A DNA stretch of 64,000 bases, from assembly GCA_013791885.1 (NCBI GenBank), contig VMSZ01000056.1, forward strand, positions 1 through 64,000. Reading direction: 5' to 3'. The number at the start of each line of letters is the position of its first letter. Position 1 is the first letter of the stretch. The notes below the pieces were generated by a model that searched no databases, was not told the DNA's origin, and saw only the letters and a program-made list of their open reading frames with translations. Both the position numbers and the translations under genes were made by a program. Of the stretch, positions 8,234-16,247 are shown in pieces. This stretch comes from Sulfurimonas sp. Its GTDB lineage: Bacteria > Campylobacterota > Campylobacteria > Campylobacterales > Sulfurimonadaceae.

Positions 8234-9609
8234 GCGATTGCGTGTTCAATACGTTGCAACGTCTCATTTTTGCCGATGATAGCCATAACACTGTCAAGCC
8301 CCGGGCCGCTGAGTTTTCCTAAAAGTGCTAAACGCAGCGGTTGGCCTATTTTTCCAAAACCTATGCCCATTTCATTGACAACTTCTTCCATGAGATGATG
8401 ATAATCACTCGGAAGATGCAGAGTCTCTGATGCACTTACCTTCGCACTAAAGGCGTTTAAAACTTCTATTGCATCCGCTTTGAAAGCTTTGGCAACGGCT
8501 TTTTCATCATAAGATGTCGGAGTCGCTAAAATCTCTTTTGTAAGCTCTGCCAAATCTTTGAGTGTTTTTGCTCTTTCTTTGAGAGAGTCGAGTAAAATCT
8601 CTTTTTTATCGTGAGAAGTCAGCATTAAGCCATACTGCTCTAAAAGTTCTGCCAGCTTTTTGTTGGGCATATTTTTAATGTAATGGCCGCTTAGCCAATC
8701 AAGCTTTTCGGTGTTATAGATAGAAGCAGATTTATTGATGTCTTTTGGATTAAAAAGTTCCATCATCTCTTCCATAGAAAAAATTTCCTGGTCCCCGTGA
8801 CTCCATCCTAAACGCACTAAAAAGTTTAGGAGTGCTTCAGGCGTGTAACCCATTTCTTTGTAGGCCATAACGTCTGTAGCTCCGTCGCGTTTAGAGAGTT
8901 TTTTGCCCTCTGCATTGTGAATCATAGGCACATGGTAAAACGCAGGAATCTCAAAGCCTAAAGCTTCATAAACGACTATCTGCTTTGGAGTGTTTGAGAG
9001 GTGGTCATCTCCGCGGATAACTTCCGTTACTCCCATAAGCGCGTCATCAACTGCAACAACAAAGTTGTATGTCGGGCTCCCGTCGGCTCTTGCGATAACA
9101 AAATCGTCTAAGATATCTTCAGCCTGAAAGGTGATAGTTCCTTTTACTCCGTCTTTTACAACGATAGGTCCTGATTTTGGAGCTTTAATACGGATAGCCG
9201 GCTCAACTCCCTCCGGAGGTGTTCCGTTAAAATCGCGGTAGCTTCCGTCATACATAGTTCTTTGTTTGTTCGCCATCTGCGTTTCACGAAGTTCTGTAAG
9301 TTCTTCTTTTGTCATGTAGCATCTGTAAGCTTTACCCTCATGCAGGAGTTGCTGAATATATTTTGCATAAATGTCATCACGTTTACTTTGGTAGGTAATC
9401 TCGCCATCGTGAGCTAAGCCCAGCCATTCAAATGCATTTACAATCGCCTGTGCTGCTTCTTCTGAATTCCTTGCTTTATCTGTGTCTTCAATACGAAGAA
9501 GAAATTTACCGCCATTTTTTTTGGCCCAAAGATAGGATAACAGAGCGGTTCTAAGACCGCCGATATGAAGATAGCCCGTAGGACTTGGAGCAAAACGAGT
9601 GACAACCAT
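8221..9609 (-). CDS. gltX: Glutamate--tRNA ligase
   Basis: A class I aminoacyl-tRNA synthetase of 462 residues that charges tRNA-Glu in the cytoplasm. The N-terminus carries RFAPSPTGYLHIGG with the HIGH-type motif at residues 15-18, and KLSKRDG (KMSKS equivalent) lies near residue 235. Length and order fit a bacterial GluRS. Campylobacterota commonly have two GltX paralogues, one of which may act on tRNA-Gln before amidation; which one this is cannot be decided here. An AAAGG ribosome site precedes the ATG at 9609. The gene holds three copies of the AAACGCAG word, each in a different codon phase. Confidence 0.93.
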   Translation of the reverse strand: MVVTRFAPSPTGYLHIGGLRTALLSYLWAKKNGGKFLLRIEDTDKARNSEEAAQAIVNAFEWLGLAHDGEITYQSKRDDIYAKYIQQLLHEGKAYRCYMTKEELTELRETQMANKQRTMYDGSYRDFNGTPPEGVEPAIRIKAPKSGPIVVKDGVKGTITFQAEDILDDFVIARADGSPTYNFVVAVDDALMGVTEVIRGDDHLSNTPKQIVVYEALGFEIPAFYHVPMIHNAEGKKLSKRDGATDVMAYKEMGYTPEALLNFLVRLGWSHGDQEIFSMEEMMELFNPKDINKSASIYNTEKLDWLSGHYIKNMPNKKLAELLEQYGLMLTSHDKKEILLDSLKERAKTLKDLAELTKEILATPTSYDEKAVAKAFKADAIEVLNAFSAKVSASETLHLPSDYHHLMEEVVNEMGIGFGKIGQPLRLALLGKLSGPGLDSVMAIIGKNETLQRIEHAIAANS

Positions 9610-9701
9610 GAATAGCCTTTATGTATAGTTGCGCAATTTTAGGCTATTGTTGGTTAAAGAAGGGTAAAATAATTTTCAAATTTTAAGAGACAGGTTTTTG
9701 T

Positions 9702-10535
9702 ATGTATAAAATATTTTTCACACTTATTTTCGCTTCTTTGTTAAACGCAGAGATTGTAGACGGGGTTGCGGTTGTCGTCAAAGAAAAAGCAATTACTCTT
9801 TATGATGTAAAAAAAGAGATGGCACTCTCTAAAGTAGATGCAAAACAGGCTTCAGATATCTTGATTCGTAAAGCACTTGAAGAGACGGAGATACAAGAGA
9901 GAAAACTCAGTGTCACCAGTGAAGAAGTTTATGAAGACATTAAAGCAACAGCGCAGAGAAACAACATGAGTGTTGCAGACTTTTATGAAGCTGTCAGAAA
10001 CGCAAACGGTTTAAGCTCTACAGAACTCAAAGAAAAAGTAGAACAGAAACTCTTAAGTCAAAAACTTTACTCTGCAATCTCTTACTCGGCAATGAACCCG
10101 CCAAGTGATGCTGAAGTAGAAGAGTACTATGAGTTGCATCAAGATGAATTTACGCATCCAAGTTCTTTTGATGTCATTATCAACAGTGCAAAAGATCAGG
10201 AAAGACTCCAGGAAAAAATAGACAATCCAATGTTTTACTCTCCGGAAATCACTACAAATGAACAGGTTATACCGTATGATAGAATCTCTCCGGAGCTTGC
10301 TTCTTTGCTTGAGAAAACAAAAGTAAACAATTTCAGTCCTATTGTTCCTGATGGCAAAGGCGGATTTATGAGCTTTTATGTCAAGTCGGTAACATCTGCC
10401 AAAGAGGGTGGAGTTGAGAGCGCTAGAAATCAAATTTCCAATAAAATCATGGAAGATCAACGGGAAATGGTATTGAGTGACTACTTTGTAAGACTTCGCC
10501 AAAATAGTGATATTAATATTATCAGACTTCCTTAA
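9702..10535 (+). CDS. SurA-like periplasmic chaperone/peptidyl-prolyl isomerase
   Basis: 277 residues. A short signal peptide (MYKIFFTLIFASLLNA) exports it to the periplasm. It is followed by the SurA N-terminal hallmark IVDGVAVVVKEKAITLYDV and a long helical chaperone region. A degenerate parvulin-like segment (about 150-255) ends with the SurA-like helical tail RNQISNKIMEDQREMVLSDYFVRLR. The family assists folding of outer-membrane proteins. The isomerase domain is short and poorly conserved, so chaperone activity is more likely than catalysis. A dCMP deaminase gene follows after 14 bases, but the two functions are unrelated. Confidence 0.75.
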   Translation: MYKIFFTLIFASLLNAEIVDGVAVVVKEKAITLYDVKKEMALSKVDAKQASDILIRKALEETEIQERKLSVTSEEVYEDIKATAQRNNMSVADFYEAVRNANGLSSTELKEKVEQKLLSQKLYSAISYSAMNPPSDAEVEEYYELHQDEFTHPSSFDVIINSAKDQERLQEKIDNPMFYSPEITTNEQVIPYDRISPELASLLEKTKVNNFSPIVPDGKGGFMSFYVKSVTSAKEGGVESARNQISNKIMEDQREMVLSDYFVRLRQNSDINIIRLP

Positions 10536-10549
10536 TAGATGTTTTTAAA

Positions 10550-10981
10550 ATGTTAAGCGACACAAATTTCATAAATATAGCGACAGAACTTGCAAGCGCT
10601 TCCAAGTGTGTTTCTAAGCAGGTTGGAGCAGTCATTGTAAAAGATGGAAGAATTCTCTCCACAGGCTACAACGGAACACCTGCCGGTTATAAAAACTGCC
10701 GTGACCATTGGGACAATGAATACACAAGTGAACACCATGAGTGGTCAAAAACGTATGAGATACATGCAGAAATGAATGCTATAATCTGGGCAGCCAGAAA
10801 AGGAATTTCCATAGAAGGTGCAACTATCTATGTAACGTTAGAGCCTTGCAGTGAGTGCAGTAAGAACCTTATAGCAAGCGGTATCAGCAGAATTGTCTAC
10901 GCAAAACCTTACGAGCACAATCACTCAGAAACTATTTCAAAATTTTTACAAGACAACGGTGTGATAATAGAACAACTCTAA
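10550..10981 (+). CDS. Deoxycytidylate (dCMP) deaminase
   Basis: A 143-residue zinc-dependent deaminase that converts dCMP to dUMP for thymidylate synthesis. The motif HAEMNAI (zinc His plus catalytic Glu) and PCSECSKNL (two zinc Cys) are intact. The early QVGAVIVKDGRILSTGYNGTPAGYKNC is typical of the dCMP deaminase/ComEB group and distinguishes it from cytidine or guanine deaminases. It sits 14 bases behind the SurA-like gene, probably in the same transcript. The Shine-Dalgarno before ATG 10550 is weak. Confidence 0.9.
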   Translation: MLSDTNFINIATELASASKCVSKQVGAVIVKDGRILSTGYNGTPAGYKNCRDHWDNEYTSEHHEWSKTYEIHAEMNAIIWAARKGISIEGATIYVTLEPCSECSKNLIASGISRIVYAKPYEHNHSETISKFLQDNGVIIEQL

Positions 10982-11033
10982 ACTCTATGCGGTTTTCTTT
11001 ATCTTATTGCTTTTTTTTTGCCGGTATTTACAC

Positions 11034-11039
11034 TATAAT
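11034..11039 (+). promoter_or_regulatory. -10 box ahead of the tandem GAF genes
   Basis: TATAAT in an AT-rich context lies 31 bases upstream of the ATG at 11070, with no -35 box that I can see. Absence of a -35 is normal for Campylobacterota sigma-70 promoters. Confidence 0.5.
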
Positions 11040-11069
11040 ATTTTTTATTTGAAAATAAGGGCTTCTAAT

Positions 11070-11573
11070 ATGAAATACAAAGATACATATGCCAAGCTTG
11101 CTCAATTCGGCAGAGAATTGTTGCATAGAAATTCATTAGTGGAGGGCATGCCACTCATTTCCAAATATGTTAAAGAAGTTATCCAGGCAGAGAGATGTTC
11201 TATTTTTATGTATGACTTTGAAAAACAGGAACTTTGGACCACTCTCTCTGATGGCGTAGAAAAGATAAAAGTAGCATCCAACAAAGGTATAGTAGGGCAT
11301 ACTTTAAACGTAAAAAAACCTGTTTTAGAGAATAATCCATACTCCAATGCCCACTTTTTGAGTGATGTTGACAAAGAGACCGGCTATACGACACACAATC
11401 TTATAACGGCACCTATATTTAATTCAAAACGCCAAATCATTGGTATTTTGGAGCTTTTAAATAAAGAGGGCGGTTTTGATGAAGAGGATGTAAAATTTAT
11501 GATATTTTTTGCACACTACGTGAGCGGATTTTTAGAACTGACAAGCCTTTATTTAAAAGAAGATAGCAAATGA
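11070..11573 (+). CDS. GAF-domain protein, first of a tandem pair
   Basis: I start at ATG 11070 after AATAAGGG, giving 167 residues; a longer frame from 11007 would add 21 residues lacking any ribosome site. Almost the whole protein is one GAF domain, with AERCSIFMYD near the start, GIVGHTLNV in the middle and APIFNSKRQIIGILELLNK near the end. No output domain, membrane segment or signal peptide is present. GAF domains bind small molecules or haem, or dimerise; the ligand is unknown. It overlaps the next gene by four bases (ATGA), and that gene is a close paralogue, so the two probably act together. Confidence 0.8.
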   Translation: MKYKDTYAKLAQFGRELLHRNSLVEGMPLISKYVKEVIQAERCSIFMYDFEKQELWTTLSDGVEKIKVASNKGIVGHTLNVKKPVLENNPYSNAHFLSDVDKETGYTTHNLITAPIFNSKRQIIGILELLNKEGGFDEEDVKFMIFFAHYVSGFLELTSLYLKEDSK

Positions 11574-12058
11574 TGAAAACATATAATCAAATAGCAGAAT
11601 TTGGACAAAAACTGATGTCTCTTGGGGAGATTGAAAATGTCTTGGAACTTATTGCCGGTGAAGCTAAAAAGCTTGTTAATACAGAGCGCTGTTCTATTTT
11701 TATTGTAGATAAAGAAGATGGCATTTTATGGACAAAACTCAGTGATGGAATAGGACGTATTGTCATCTCTTTAGATTCCGGAATTGTGGGAGATACCTAC
11801 CAAAAACAGAGCGCGCAGATTGTTAATGACCCATACGGTGATGCCCGCTTTTTACAAGTCATAGATAAAAAAAGCGGATATACGACAAAAAATATTATCA
11901 CTGTTCCCATTTTTGATTCCAAACGCGAGATTATCGGCATTATTGAGCTGCTTAATAAGTCCAGAACAGACTTTACAAACGAAGATCTGGAAACATTGAC
12001 TTTCTTCGCAAACTATATCAGCGGGAGTTTGGAACTTGTTCTTATGAGCAAAAAATAA
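11570..12058 (+). CDS. GAF-domain protein, second of a tandem pair
   Basis: 162 residues, a stand-alone GAF domain paralogous to the preceding gene: TERCSIFIVDKEDG, SGIVGDTYQ and VPIFDSKREIIGIIELLNKS occur in the same order. It begins at ATG 11570, or at the adjacent ATG 11573, by translational coupling to the first gene. No effector domain is fused, so a partner protein or heterodimer with the first GAF protein is the simplest guess. The gene ends just before the ars remnants. Confidence 0.8.
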   Translation: MMKTYNQIAEFGQKLMSLGEIENVLELIAGEAKKLVNTERCSIFIVDKEDGILWTKLSDGIGRIVISLDSGIVGDTYQKQSAQIVNDPYGDARFLQVIDKKSGYTTKNIITVPIFDSKREIIGIIELLNKSRTDFTNEDLETLTFFANYISGSLELVLMSKK

Positions 12059-12087
12059 AAAAATCATATGCGTAGAGCCTGCCCTTC

Positions 12088-12398
12088 TTATAGTTGGCAA
12101 CCCTGCGTTTGAGATAATTTTTTTAATTCCGGAAGTTGAATCTCTAAATGACGAATCTCCTCCAATGCTTCCATGCGAAATCGGTCAAGTGGACTTCTTA
12201 TGGAGTAATACGCCCACGTTCCTTTTCGCTCTACTCGCAAAAATCCGGCTTCTTTTAATATCTTAAGATGGCGTGTGAGACGTGACTGAATCATCTCGAG
12301 AGAGTTTTGCAAATCACATACGCAAGTTTCACCGTTCTCGTCGACAAAACGCAGTAAAAGTATCCGTGTTTCATCATTAAGTGCTGCAGCACTCTTGA
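12088..12398 (-). pseudogene. arsR: arsR remnant, truncated at its 5' end
   Basis: Reading the minus strand from about 12398 gives an ArsR-family winged helix. ALNDETRILLLRF is followed by the As(III)-sensing motif ETCVCDL (both Cys present), the recognition helix region SRLTRHLKILKEAG and the wing VERKGTWAYYSI. The frame is closed by TAA directly before the codon preceding KSAAALNDE, so the first few codons and the start are gone; the first internal ATG (12312) would lose the metal site. Where its promoter should be, arsB coding sequence begins in the opposite direction. The DNA-binding and sensing parts are intact, but the gene probably is not expressed as a full protein. Confidence 0.8.
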
Positions 12399-12402
12399 TT
12401 TA

Positions 12403-13315
12403 ATGATTTTATTTTTACTAGCTAAGATGAAATATCTCAAAATGAAACCTCTGGCCATTTTTGCATTTTTAATGGCAGGCGGTTTTATAGGTGACAGCGC
12501 GTCAAATCCACTCGTAATTTCCAACCTGACAAATATCGTCACAGTCGGATACTTTGATATCGGTTTTGTGGAATATGCAAAAAATATGTTTTTGCCAAAC
12601 TTACTGAGTATCTTTGCTTCAATAGTTGTATTGTGGGTTTGTTTTCGTAAGGACATTCCCTTTGCTATTGATGTTTTAAAACTTCCAGCGGCCTCTTCGG
12701 TCATTAAAAACCATACTATGTTCAGGTTCTCATGGTTCTTTCTAGCGCTTCTTATGGCAGGATATTTTGTGGGGGATTATTATCATCTTCCAGTTTCAGT
12801 TTTTGCACTTGGCGGAGCTTTGGTATTTTTACTAATAGCGAACCATTATAAAGCAGTAAAACCTATTATGACCATCAAAGCAGCACCTTGGCAAGTGGTG
12901 TGGTTTAGTATAGGTTTGTATGTTGTTGTGTACGGGATTAAAAACGCAGGACTAACAAATGTTATAGCTTCTTGGATACAAGAACTAAGTCTGCATGGGG
13001 ATTTTGTTGCTATTGTTGGAACAGGATTTTTATCTGCGTTTGTTAGTTCTGTTATGCATAATATGCCAACGATTATGATTATGGATATAGCCATAGATCA
13101 GGTTGGATATATTGGAAATGAAGCACTTGTGTATGCAAATATTTTAGGCTCAAATCTTGGACCGAAAATGACACCAATCGGTTCGCTTGCAACTCTACTT
13201 TGGCTTCATGTTTTAGCGCAAAAGGGTGTGAAAATAGGCTGGTGGGACTATATGAAAGTAGGTCTTGTTTATTACTCCGCCTGTGCTTTTTGTAGCTCTG
13301 CTCGGCTTAGTATAG
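12403..13315 (+). pseudogene. arsB: arsB remnant: 5'-truncated and frameshifted arsenite efflux pump
   Basis: The frame reads as the C-terminal three quarters of ArsB: FLMAGGFIGDSASNPLVISNLTNIV, FRKDIPFAIDVL, APWQVVWFSIGLYVVVYGIKNAGLT, SSVMHNMPTI and GPKMTPIGSLATLLWLHVL. Compared with the roughly 430-residue family, about the first 115 residues are missing. Near 13267-13270 an extra T breaks the frame: skipping it restores an ending ITPPVLFVALLGLV with a TAG at 13313-13315. Without the skip the frame runs on to 13386 as unrelated sequence. The truncated end abuts the truncated end of arsR, so a single deletion across the divergent promoter region explains both losses. The pump should be non-functional. 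Confidence 0.85.
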
Positions 13316-13333
13316 GTTGCGCGTGTAAAAAAG

Positions 13334-13363
13334 CTAAACGCAAGTTAAGTCTCTTGCGTTTAG
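13334..13363 (-). terminator. Terminator built from an inverted AAACGCAA pair
   Basis: An 11-bp perfect stem CTAAACGCAAG/CTTGCGTTTAG with an 8-base loop is followed on the minus strand by CTTTTTT. It terminates the gene at 13374-13760 and perhaps arsB from the other side. The stem arms are inverted copies of the word that is over-represented across the window. Confidence 0.8.
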
Positions 13364-13373
13364 AAAAAATTAA

Positions 13374-13760
13374 CTATTTAAGATAATCTACACCCATTTG
13401 AGTCAGTACAAGTGTCACGCCATCTTCTTGAATTTCTATAAAACCTTCGCTTTTGAGCTCCTTCATAGCATCTGCTAGAGCATCTTCCTGTTTTGCGTTT
13501 AGATTCACTAATATATTTCTTACAACATCCTGTTTCGTCATAACTTGGCCGACTGTTTTATGCTTTCTAAACCAGCTCATGAACATATCTACAACTTCTT
13601 TTTGTGGGGCCGGATCTACAATTGACTTTTTAGGAGCGAATTTCTTTTTATTCACCGGAGGTCTATTGCCGCCTGTTTGCGCTGAACCGAAAGTTTTATT
13701 TTTTGCAGGAGCGCCTTTTTTATGGGTAAAAGGTTTTTTACTAGAAGATGTTGATTTCAT
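13374..13760 (-). CDS. Unrecognised basic protein with a winged-helix-like C-terminus
   Basis: 128 residues starting at ATG 13760. The first half (about 1-50) is lysine-, proline- and serine-rich and probably disordered. The second half (about 55-128) has alternating helices and a short hairpin: EVVDMFMSWFRKHKTVGQVMTKQDVVRNIL, then DALADAMKELKSEGFIEIQEDGVTLVLTQMGVDYL. This resembles a winged-helix domain with a terminal wing. A basic tail plus winged helix would suit nucleic-acid binding, but I do not recognise the family. A clear terminator follows. Confidence 0.6.
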   Translation of the reverse strand: MKSTSSSKKPFTHKKGAPAKNKTFGSAQTGGNRPPVNKKKFAPKKSIVDPAPQKEVVDMFMSWFRKHKTVGQVMTKQDVVRNILVNLNAKQEDALADAMKELKSEGFIEIQEDGVTLVLTQMGVDYLK

Positions 13761-13846
13761 TTGATGCCTTGTAATGGTGAAGTTTTATTCGCGGTATTGT
13801 TACATATATTTACTAAAAAACAGGAGAGACACTAGTATGTTAAAGA

Positions 13847-15673
13847 TTAGAAGTGGTAGTTAAAAAGCACTTTATATGTATTCTCATCTGATTTTTCTTT
13901 CAATGCAACTCTCTCTTTATAATCATATTTTAACTTTATTTGGGTGTTTTGAGAAGTTCTGAAATTTTGGGAGAGCTTAAAGAGTGCCTGTTTCTCTTTA
14001 GAGTCATACCACCTGTTTGTATACTCTATGTTAGTGTTCATAAATGAAAAACCGTCAAACACCAAGCCGGCACTTGAACCAATTCCTCCTGTTGTTGTCT
14101 CAGCCACGTAGAAGAAAGGGTCAAACATAAAATAAACATAAGCATTTTCATTTCCCCAGCTATAACCTGCTCCAAGTGTTGCTAAAAAATTTGTTTTTTC
14201 ATTGAGAGAATTTTTATCCCATCCAAATTTTGTTCTCCAGGAAAAACTGTCAAAAAATTCACTTCTTTGAGCAATGGAGGCGATAGAGAGAATAGTCGCT
14301 TCTTCAACTTCCAAATCATTTTGTGAGTAAGAGAGTTCAAGATTTGCAAATTCTATTTGCGTTCCGCGTAAAAATCCATAAAGACTGTCTTCTAAATCAT
14401 GATAAGCAGGACGAAGACCTAAAAATCCGATGGCATTTCCATTACGAGAACCAAAACCTGTTGACAACCGTATTGCTCTATGGCTCAAAGAAGGTTCTTC
14501 CGGAGTCTGAATATCTAACTCTTTGCCTGGTCCAAGAGAAGCTCTTGCTTTTGTAATTGTGTGAAAAAGTGCTACATATTCATCTTTGCTCATACTGTTT
14601 CTGCTAAAAGAGTACTCTAGATATTCTATAGAAGCTTCAAGAATATACATTTTTTGTTGTTTATCTATCTCTTTACTTTCAATTATATTTTTTGGGGAAA
14701 TCTCACCACGGACAAGTGCTCTTGGAGTGCGCAGGTGATTTTCATTTAAAAGCTTTTCATATTTTAACAGTATAGTTCTCTTTGAAGCTCTGTAATTTAC
14801 ATCTGCAATAATTTTTTCTTCTTTAGCAGCGTGAATGGTTTCAAGAGGTATAACATTATAATTAAAATAATCTCTTAAGTGCACACTCGGTCTTGCCACT
14901 TCAAGAAGCCACAACATATTGTAAGAGCAGTTTTCTGTAAAAAAATAGTAATAAGAGTGTGTACCGTTAAGCTCCCAAATATGCTCCGTCATGCGTAAAA
15001 CTTCTGCCTCATTTAAATTTAAATCATATTCCCAAACATCTCTTTGTTCAGTATCTCTATATTCTTTGAGTTTTTCGTAATAAGGCAAGAGAGAATATTG
15101 TCCATAGTAACCGCCAAAAAGTCCTTTAAGGGCAAAGATAACTCCGTTTGTCTTGCTTGGATCGGCATCCGCAGCATAGTTGATGGCATAGGAAAGCAGT
15201 TTTGATTTGTAAGCTGAATTTATACGTATGAAGGTATGTCCAAACATTGATGCAGGAGAATTAATGTGAGCAGATGGAAAAACGAGCGTGGCAGATTTTG
15301 GGTTCAATCTTTGCAAAATTTTGTCATATTCACTGCAGTTCACATTTGGAAAATCCTTAATACCGAGTTTTTCTTTGAGCCAATTTTTTCTGGCTGGAAA
15401 TTTGCAAGCACTTGCATTACTATCAAATGTTTTTTCATTATAAAAAGCGTCAAGTGTAGCATCGAGCTCATTTTTTGCATTGGTTTTTCCATCTGTTGCA
15501 AAGAAAAAGTTCTTATCGTCTATTTCGCTTTCTCCATCCACCATATGAAGAAGTAAATTCCAATATCTTTCGTTTGATAAGTTTAAATTATGGGCTTTGT
15601 CTTTATAGTTCGCAAGGTCTGCGTTTACTGTAGAAATAAAAAAAATGAGTAAAAGAAAATATTTGAGTAAGAT
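13847..15673 (-). CDS. DUF4105 (Lnb-like N-terminal) outer-membrane-type protein, probable ATC start
   Basis: From the only in-frame ATG (15544) the protein has 565 residues, but the reading frame continues upstream. There it encodes a textbook signal peptide (LLKYFLLLIFFISTVNA) followed by DLANYKDKAHNLNLSNERYWNLL. Upstream of 15544 back to the stop TGA there is no ATG, GTG or TTG. ATC at 15673-15671 lies seven bases after GAGG and is the likely start. The N-terminal half has the DUF4105 hallmarks: LVFPSAHINSPASMFGHTFIRI, LLSYAINYAAD, and FFTENCSYNMLWLLE with a possible Cys/His catalytic set. The C-terminal half has alternating strands ending in Phe (VLFNYHF), as in an outer-membrane barrel. 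Its biochemical role is unknown. Confidence 0.7.
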   Translation of the reverse strand: MLLKYFLLLIFFISTVNADLANYKDKAHNLNLSNERYWNLLLHMVDGESEIDDKNFFFATDGKTNAKNELDATLDAFYNEKTFDSNASACKFPARKNWLKEKLGIKDFPNVNCSEYDKILQRLNPKSATLVFPSAHINSPASMFGHTFIRINSAYKSKLLSYAINYAADADPSKTNGVIFALKGLFGGYYGQYSLLPYYEKLKEYRDTEQRDVWEYDLNLNEAEVLRMTEHIWELNGTHSYYYFFTENCSYNMLWLLEVARPSVHLRDYFNYNVIPLETIHAAKEEKIIADVNYRASKRTILLKYEKLLNENHLRTPRALVRGEISPKNIIESKEIDKQQKMYILEASIEYLEYSFSRNSMSKDEYVALFHTITKARASLGPGKELDIQTPEEPSLSHRAIRLSTGFGSRNGNAIGFLGLRPAYHDLEDSLYGFLRGTQIEFANLELSYSQNDLEVEEATILSIASIAQRSEFFDSFSWRTKFGWDKNSLNEKTNFLATLGAGYSWGNENAYVYFMFDPFFYVAETTTGGIGSSAGLVFDGFSFMNTNIEYTNRWYDSKEKQALFKLSQNFRTSQNTQIKLKYDYKERVALKEKSDENTYKVLFNYHF

Positions 15674-15708
15674 GAAAAATCCTCAATGTTTGTTTTGGAG
15701 GTAGCTGC

Positions 15709-15732
15709 AACTAAGCGAAAAATCGCTTAGTT
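15709..15732 (-). terminator. Hairpin between the DUF3015 and DUF4105 genes
   Basis: A perfect 10-bp stem AACTAAGCGA/TCGCTTAGTT with loop AAAA lies just after the DUF3015 stop, but no T run follows on the minus strand. It may be a processing or attenuation hairpin rather than a full terminator, since the DUF4105 ribosome site lies only 25 bases further on. Confidence 0.5.
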
Positions 15733-15743
15733 TATAGAGAGAG

Positions 15744-16190
15744 TTAAATTTGAGTAGTAGAGATATTGTTTAATACATCAGCCATTTCTACATTTGTACC
15801 TGTGTAGATACTATTGTAGTTTGCTTGCAGTGATGCACAAAACATTGCTTTGTCTTCAACATTCAAAAGTTCTGCTAAAGTATCAAGAGACTCACCATGA
15901 CCAACAGAAATTTCTTTTGCCAGAATATCCATATTTGAAGCTACGAATTCTTCAGCTCTTTCATTCATTACAAACTTTGCTTTTTTACAGCCAGAAGTTC
16001 CAGACGTAATACCAAAAGTTTGATTTCCTGAAGTACCGTTTGTTGTAGCTTGTAGCGCCAACATCACAGCAGAAGAATCATCCTTAATGACCATTGAACC
16101 AAGGCCACAACCCGTTTGACTATTTACATTTGCTATAGCAGCCGTACTTAAAGCTGCAAGCGCTAACACACTAAGTAAAATCTTTTTCAT
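15744..16190 (-). CDS. DUF3015 periplasmic protein
   Basis: I start at ATG 16190 (AAGGA seven bases upstream), giving 148 residues; an earlier in-frame Met at 16232 adds residues without a ribosome site. A signal peptide (KKILLSVLALAALSTAAIA) is followed by NVNSQTGCGLGSMVI, a run of small residues around ATTNGTSGNQTFGITSGTSGC, and helices with EFVASNMDILAKEISVGHGESLDTLAELL. This matches DUF3015, a family of secreted proteins of unknown function common in gammaproteobacteria and Campylobacterota. The paired Cys of GCGLG and TSGCKK may form a disulfide. The DUF4105 gene follows on the same strand. Confidence 0.75.
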   Translation of the reverse strand: MKKILLSVLALAALSTAAIANVNSQTGCGLGSMVIKDDSSAVMLALQATTNGTSGNQTFGITSGTSGCKKAKFVMNERAEEFVASNMDILAKEISVGHGESLDTLAELLNVEDKAMFCASLQANYNSIYTGTNVEMADVLNNISTTQI

Positions 16191-16247
16191 TAACATCCTT
16201 TGTTGTATAAAGTTAGGCATTGTAAAATACAATTACTTAAATTAAAA

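Noticed and set aside
11007..11069. N-terminal extension of the first GAF protein
   Set aside because: It would place the start upstream of the -10 box at 11034 and lacks a Shine-Dalgarno; ATG 11070 has one.
12291..12704. A 137-residue minus-strand frame across the arsR-arsB junction
   Set aside because: It lies antisense to clear arsB homology and overlaps arsR in another frame; no ribosome site or family.
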